From: Geothermobacter hydrogeniphilus
GTDB taxonomy: Bacteria; Desulfobacterota; Desulfuromonadia; Desulfuromonadales; Geothermobacteraceae
Assembly: GCF_002093115.1 (NCBI RefSeq)
Contig: NZ_NAAD01000019.1
Span: 1-64,000, forward strand
DNA: 64,000 nt
Direction of reading: 5' to 3'
Shown here in pieces: positions 61,209-64,000 of this stretch (positions are counted from its first letter, which is position 1; the number at the start of each line of letters is the position of its first letter). The translations under genes were made by a program, and so were the position numbers. The notes under the pieces were generated by a model. It made no database searches. It was not told where the DNA came from and worked only from the letters and a program-made list of their open reading frames with translations.

Positions 61209-62200
61209 CCAGGCTGATCGCCGTGTTGGCGCTGGTTCTCTGTCTGGGGTCGACAGGCTGGGCCGTCTGCCGGTCGCGGCCCCTCAATCCGATGACAGAT
61301 ATCTGCTGGAGCTGCATCTTCCCGGTTCAGTTCGGAGGCCGGCTGACCATAGGCAACACGCAGGGGAACACGCCGCCCGAGGACAGGTCTTCTCCGGTCT
61401 GTGTCTGTTCCAATGGCGGCTCAGTCACCATCGGTACAACGGTCAGTTTCTACGAGCCGGCGCGGATGATCGAGACGGTGCAGGACCCCTATTGCTTTCC
61501 CTCTCTCGGATCACAGATGTCAAATCCGCAGCCGGGGTTTCTGGGCGGGGCGAAGGATGATCCGACGATTCATGGCGGGGCGAGGATCTTCCAGCAGGCG
61601 CACTATTACGTCCTGCCGGTTTTCCAGCTTATGAACCTGTTTGCCGACTTTCCCTGTCTGGAGCAGAAGGGGTTTGACCTGGCCTACATGACCGAGGTGG
61701 ACCCGGTGTGGTCGAACGATACCCTGGCGTTCCTTCTCAATCCGGAGGCGCTGCTTTTCGCCAACCCGGCATCGCAACTGTCGTGCATCCCGGACAGTGT
61801 GGCGGCCAATGGCGGCTATCCGCTCGATCCGCTCTTCTGGTGCATGGGGTCCTGGGGAGGTTCCTACCCCCTGACCGGTTCCATCGAGGGGCGGGACGAC
61901 ACCACGGCCAATGCGGGGCTGGCGGCCCGGATGCTGTTCAAGCTGGGCCGGGAAATGCTGTTGCTCGATACGGGAACCAGCGCCTGCGGAGCGATTGTCA
62001 CGCCGATCTGGCGCAAGAGTCTCTACCGGCTGCAGGAGGCCCGCCCGGTGCGTGGCAGCGAGTGTATTCCCATCGGTCGGTCCGATTTTATCTGGGGGTC
62101 GGGTAAGAATCCTCCCCGAGGCGCCGGACAGAACGCACCGAATAACTTTCTGTGGATTCTGACCCGGAAGAACAAGTGCTGCATCGGCTATTCACCGTGA
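61205..62200 (+). CDS. traU: Type IV conjugation protein TraU
   Basis: A 331-aa secreted Cys-rich protein with signal peptide (LIAVLALVLCLGSTGWA). The TraU signature is visible: NPMTDICWSCIFPVQFGG, CVCSNGGSVTIGTTVSFYEPARMIETVQDPYCFPSLG, and AHYYVLPVFQLMN. The many paired Cys need the DsbC-like enzyme encoded upstream. Overlaps traW by four bases. Confidence 0.95.
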   Translation: MTRLIAVLALVLCLGSTGWAVCRSRPLNPMTDICWSCIFPVQFGGRLTIGNTQGNTPPEDRSSPVCVCSNGGSVTIGTTVSFYEPARMIETVQDPYCFPSLGSQMSNPQPGFLGGAKDDPTIHGGARIFQQAHYYVLPVFQLMNLFADFPCLEQKGFDLAYMTEVDPVWSNDTLAFLLNPEALLFANPASQLSCIPDSVAANGGYPLDPLFWCMGSWGGSYPLTGSIEGRDDTTANAGLAARMLFKLGREMLLLDTGTSACGAIVTPIWRKSLYRLQEARPVRGSECIPIGRSDFIWGSGKNPPRGAGQNAPNNFLWILTRKNKCCIGYSP

Positions 62201-62210
62201 GGAGTTGACC

Positions 62211-62453
62211 ATGTGGATCAAGCACAGGAGCAGCTATATCAATCTGGAAAACGTTATCTCGATCTCGGTGGACAGAAGCCGGGACAGCTTGCGGCTGGTC
62301 CAGATGGACGGCGACGAGGTGTTCCTGTCTCTGCCCAAAGACCTGTCGGCGGGTGAGACCCACCGGAGGCTTAAAGCCCTGCTGGCCCCCTGTGAGCCTT
62401 TTGCCTCGCCGGACCCGATCCGGCTGGTTCCCGGCGACAGGGAAGAGCAATGA
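62211..62453 (+). CDS. Small hypothetical protein in the transfer operon
   Basis: An 80-aa soluble protein starting MWIKHRSSYINLENVISISVDRSRD, with beta-strand-like alternation and no signal peptide. GTGAGGAG lies six bases before the ATG, better than an in-frame TTG at 62205. The gene sits between traU and trbC and overlaps trbC by four bases, so it is part of the operon. A PH-like or small beta-barrel fold is possible. Not a known F gene. Confidence 0.7.
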   Translation: MWIKHRSSYINLENVISISVDRSRDSLRLVQMDGDEVFLSLPKDLSAGETHRRLKALLAPCEPFASPDPIRLVPGDREEQ

Positions 62454-63208
62454 GCCTGCGCAGGTCGTTTCCGGTGGTGGTCTTCACGGCCGTGGTGGGG
62501 GCAGCCCTTCTTTCGGCGGGAGCAGGAAACGCGGAACCGTCCGGCAGCCTGCACGGGTCGGTGAAGGCGCTGCAGCAACGGGCGTCCGGCATGGACATTG
62601 ATCTGGCCGGGAGAGATCCGGGCATGGCCCGGCGGGCGGAAACGCAGGCTGACAGGCTGGTGTCGCATTACCGGTCGCCGGAGTTCCAGCGGAAACTGAA
62701 ACAGGAACAGGCCAGAATCCGCGAAATTCTCGGCCTGGAGGGACGAACGGATGACGCAGAAGGGGAAGATGCCCGCCAGGGAGGGTTTGGCCGTCCTGTG
62801 TACGTTTTCGTGTCGTCTTCCGTCCCGCTGCAAACCCTGCGGAACTACGCCGCCGACATGGCCGCCCTGGAAGGCTATGCCCCGGTGATGGTTTTTCGGG
62901 GATTTGTCGGCGGTGCCGGGAAGATCGGGCCGACGGCCAACCTGGTCGGGGAGATTCTCAAGGTCGATCCGGGTTGCGACCTGTCCGCCGGGGCGTGTGA
63001 CGCCTGGCCGGTGTCGGTCACGGTCGACCCGGAGAAGTTCAGAAAGTTCGGTATCGACCGGGTGCCGGCTATTGCCCTCGATGAGGGGGACGGAAAAGAC
63101 CCGCTGACGGTCTATGGCGACGCCAGTCTGCCCTATGCCCTCGGGCTGATTGCCAGGGAAATGCAGGGGGGCCGGAAAGCTGTCGCGGCGAAGAAAAAAG
63201 CCCCCTGA
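62450..63208 (+). CDS. trbC: F-type pilus assembly protein TrbC
   Basis: A 252-aa periplasmic protein with signal peptide (SFPVVVFTAVVGAALLSAGAGNAE). The conserved domain starts near residue 115 (PVYVFVSSSVPLQTLRNYAADMAALEGYAPVMVFRGFVGG) and includes the thioredoxin-like VTVDPEKFRKFGIDRVPAIAL. An N-terminal region of charged helices is variable. It functions with TraW. Overlaps the small upstream gene. Confidence 0.9.
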   Translation: MSLRRSFPVVVFTAVVGAALLSAGAGNAEPSGSLHGSVKALQQRASGMDIDLAGRDPGMARRAETQADRLVSHYRSPEFQRKLKQEQARIREILGLEGRTDDAEGEDARQGGFGRPVYVFVSSSVPLQTLRNYAADMAALEGYAPVMVFRGFVGGAGKIGPTANLVGEILKVDPGCDLSAGACDAWPVSVTVDPEKFRKFGIDRVPAIALDEGDGKDPLTVYGDASLPYALGLIAREMQGGRKAVAAKKKAP

Positions 63209-63405
63209 TTTTCTGGAAATGCTGGTTTTCGGAAATCTGGAATCGCTGGACTTAATAAAAATAGTTCTGATGTCTGGAAAAAATGGACCTGAATTTGTCT
63301 GGGATTTCGACAAACCGGTTTCTGGAATCGCTGGCAGTTTTCCGGGACAGGGGTTCCCTCGGCACTCATTTAACAGAGAAAGACCTTTTTCAAGGAGACC
63401 TTTTT

Positions 63406-63786
63406 ATGAGCGAAAACACTTCCCAGTTATCCCCCTCCTCCACCGTGGAGGCCGGGCCGGTTTCCGGAGAACATCCCTCCTCTCGTCAACGGCGGCCGGC
63501 CCGGATTTTTTTTCCGTGTGTGGCGATCAGCCTGGTGGTCAGCCTGATGTCGGCTGGCGGAGCGGTCTGTCTCTATGACCGGTATTTCGCCCAGAAGGTT
63601 GTGGCGGTTGACCTGCAGGGTTTTTTGAAGCGGCAGAAGGACGACTACCTGGACGGCAGGATCTCCGGGGAGGATCTGCAGCGGCGGATGGATGAGCTGG
63701 AGGCGTTTGTCGATCAGATCCCCGCGAACCGGTCGGTCATCCTGTCCGATGTGGTGGTCAGAAACGTCAGGGTGCTGAAGCCGTGA
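63406..63786 (+). CDS. F-type conjugation protein TrbI-like
   Basis: A 126-aa bitopic inner-membrane protein with one anchor (RIFFPCVAISLVVSLMSAGGAVCLY, about residues 32-56) and a periplasmic domain (KVVAVDLQGFLKRQKDDYLDGRISGEDLQRRMDELEAFVDQIPANRSVILSDVVV) that matches the layout of F-plasmid TrbI. The start at 63406 has AAGGAGACC upstream. In F, trbI lies before traW; here it precedes a traF-type peptidase gene. The symbol is left blank because sequence similarity is modest. Confidence 0.72.
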   Translation: MSENTSQLSPSSTVEAGPVSGEHPSSRQRRPARIFFPCVAISLVVSLMSAGGAVCLYDRYFAQKVVAVDLQGFLKRQKDDYLDGRISGEDLQRRMDELEAFVDQIPANRSVILSDVVVRNVRVLKP

Positions 63787-64000
63787 CCGCCGAAAAACCG
63801 ACCGGGAAGAAGCTGAAGTGGATCTGCATGTCGATGGCGGTTGTCGCGGCCCTGATCGGCTCCATGCTGCCGGGGCGGCTGTTCATCACCCTGACCCCTT
63901 CGATCAGGTACCGGCTGCTCTGGCTGACCTCGGATGTGTGGAACGTCCGGCATGGCGACTATGTGGCGTTCAGGGTGGACCGGAAACGCCTGCAGGGCCT
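63783..64000 (+). CDS. Conjugative signal peptidase, TraF/TrhF type (truncated by window end)
   Basis: A GTG start at 63783 overlaps the previous stop codon. The visible 72 residues hold an N-terminal anchor (WICMSMAVVAALIGSML) and TPSIRYRLLWLTSDVWNVRHGDYVAF, a pattern of S26-type peptidases that mature pilin or transfer proteins (RYRxxWL followed by GDYVAF). The catalytic Ser/Lys are expected beyond or around the edge and are not all seen. The gene runs off the window. Confidence 0.6.
   Translation, partial: MTAEKPTGKKLKWICMSMAVVAALIGSMLPGRLFITLTPSIRYRLLWLTSDVWNVRHGDYVAFRVDRKRLQG

Larger units (their letters stand above)
38729..64000. mobile_element. Integrative conjugative element with plasmid-type replicon (left end to window edge)
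   Basis: From the tRNA-Arg gene to the right edge, core genes give way to an AlpA-type regulator, a CI-like repressor, TrfA-type replication initiator with iterons, partition genes, IS elements, orphan cargo and an F-type conjugation operon. The right end, integrase and relaxase are outside the window, so the true end and the integrated state are inferred. A plasmid cointegrate is an alternative. Confidence 0.75.

Overview
The window looks like a chromosome segment from an anaerobic, respiring Desulfuromonadia-type bacterium (Geobacter/Desulfuromonas/Pelobacter relatives). I infer this from the combination of an Rnf complex, a 14-gene complex I operon with an unusually long ferredoxin-tailed NuoF, and futalosine-pathway menaquinone genes. 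No 16S or other phylogenetic marker is present, so the placement is an inference.

Bases 1-38728 are core chromosome. The order is: a small SCP2-like protein gene; rnfABCDGE (713-5735); a broken PAS-GGDEF gene and a hybrid histidine kinase on the minus strand; nuoA-N (8474-24421) with a zinc-ribbon/TPR gene between nuoG and nuoH; and a menaquinone cluster of a UbiA-type prenyltransferase, a UbiX-type flavin prenyltransferase, mqnE and mqnC, followed by hisC, mutY and rnd. Then come fumC (minus strand), an EamA permease, an HD phosphohydrolase, serS with two tRNA-Ser genes, a DUF2155-type lipoprotein and tRNA-Arg(ACG). Rnf and complex I are both ion-pumping oxidoreductases handling ferredoxin/NADH electrons, and menaquinone is the lipid acceptor, so much of this half is one energy-conservation neighbourhood. 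The gaps of the menaquinone cluster are filled with short-period repeats, several forming long inverted pairs.

From 38729 to the right edge (the far end is not reached) the sequence is a mobile element that appears to be integrated at tRNA-Arg(ACG). Its left end has tandem 12-bp repeats, a candidate structured RNA with a terminator, and an AlpA-type regulator. Next come a CI/LexA-like repressor facing a TrfA-type replication initiator, with operator palindromes on a 20-bp period between them; an iteron origin with three DnaA boxes; a sigma-like protein, an XRE protein and a small HTH protein; and a ParM/ParR-type partition pair with a repeat-rich candidate centromere. A cargo block follows: an AT-rich orphan gene, an intact IS3-family element with an ATC target duplication, a 362-aa membrane/coiled-coil orphan and an IS30 transposase remnant. 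From 49112 onward is an F-type conjugation operon: OmpA-like, DsbC-like, TraA-like pilin, TraL, TraE, TraK, TraB, TraV, TraC, a 752-aa Cys-rich protein, TraN, TraW, TraU, a small protein, TrbC, TrbI and a truncated TraF-type peptidase. No integrase or relaxase lies in the window; both are expected beyond the right edge. The striking feature is that this integrated conjugative element also carries a complete plasmid-type replicon and partition system.
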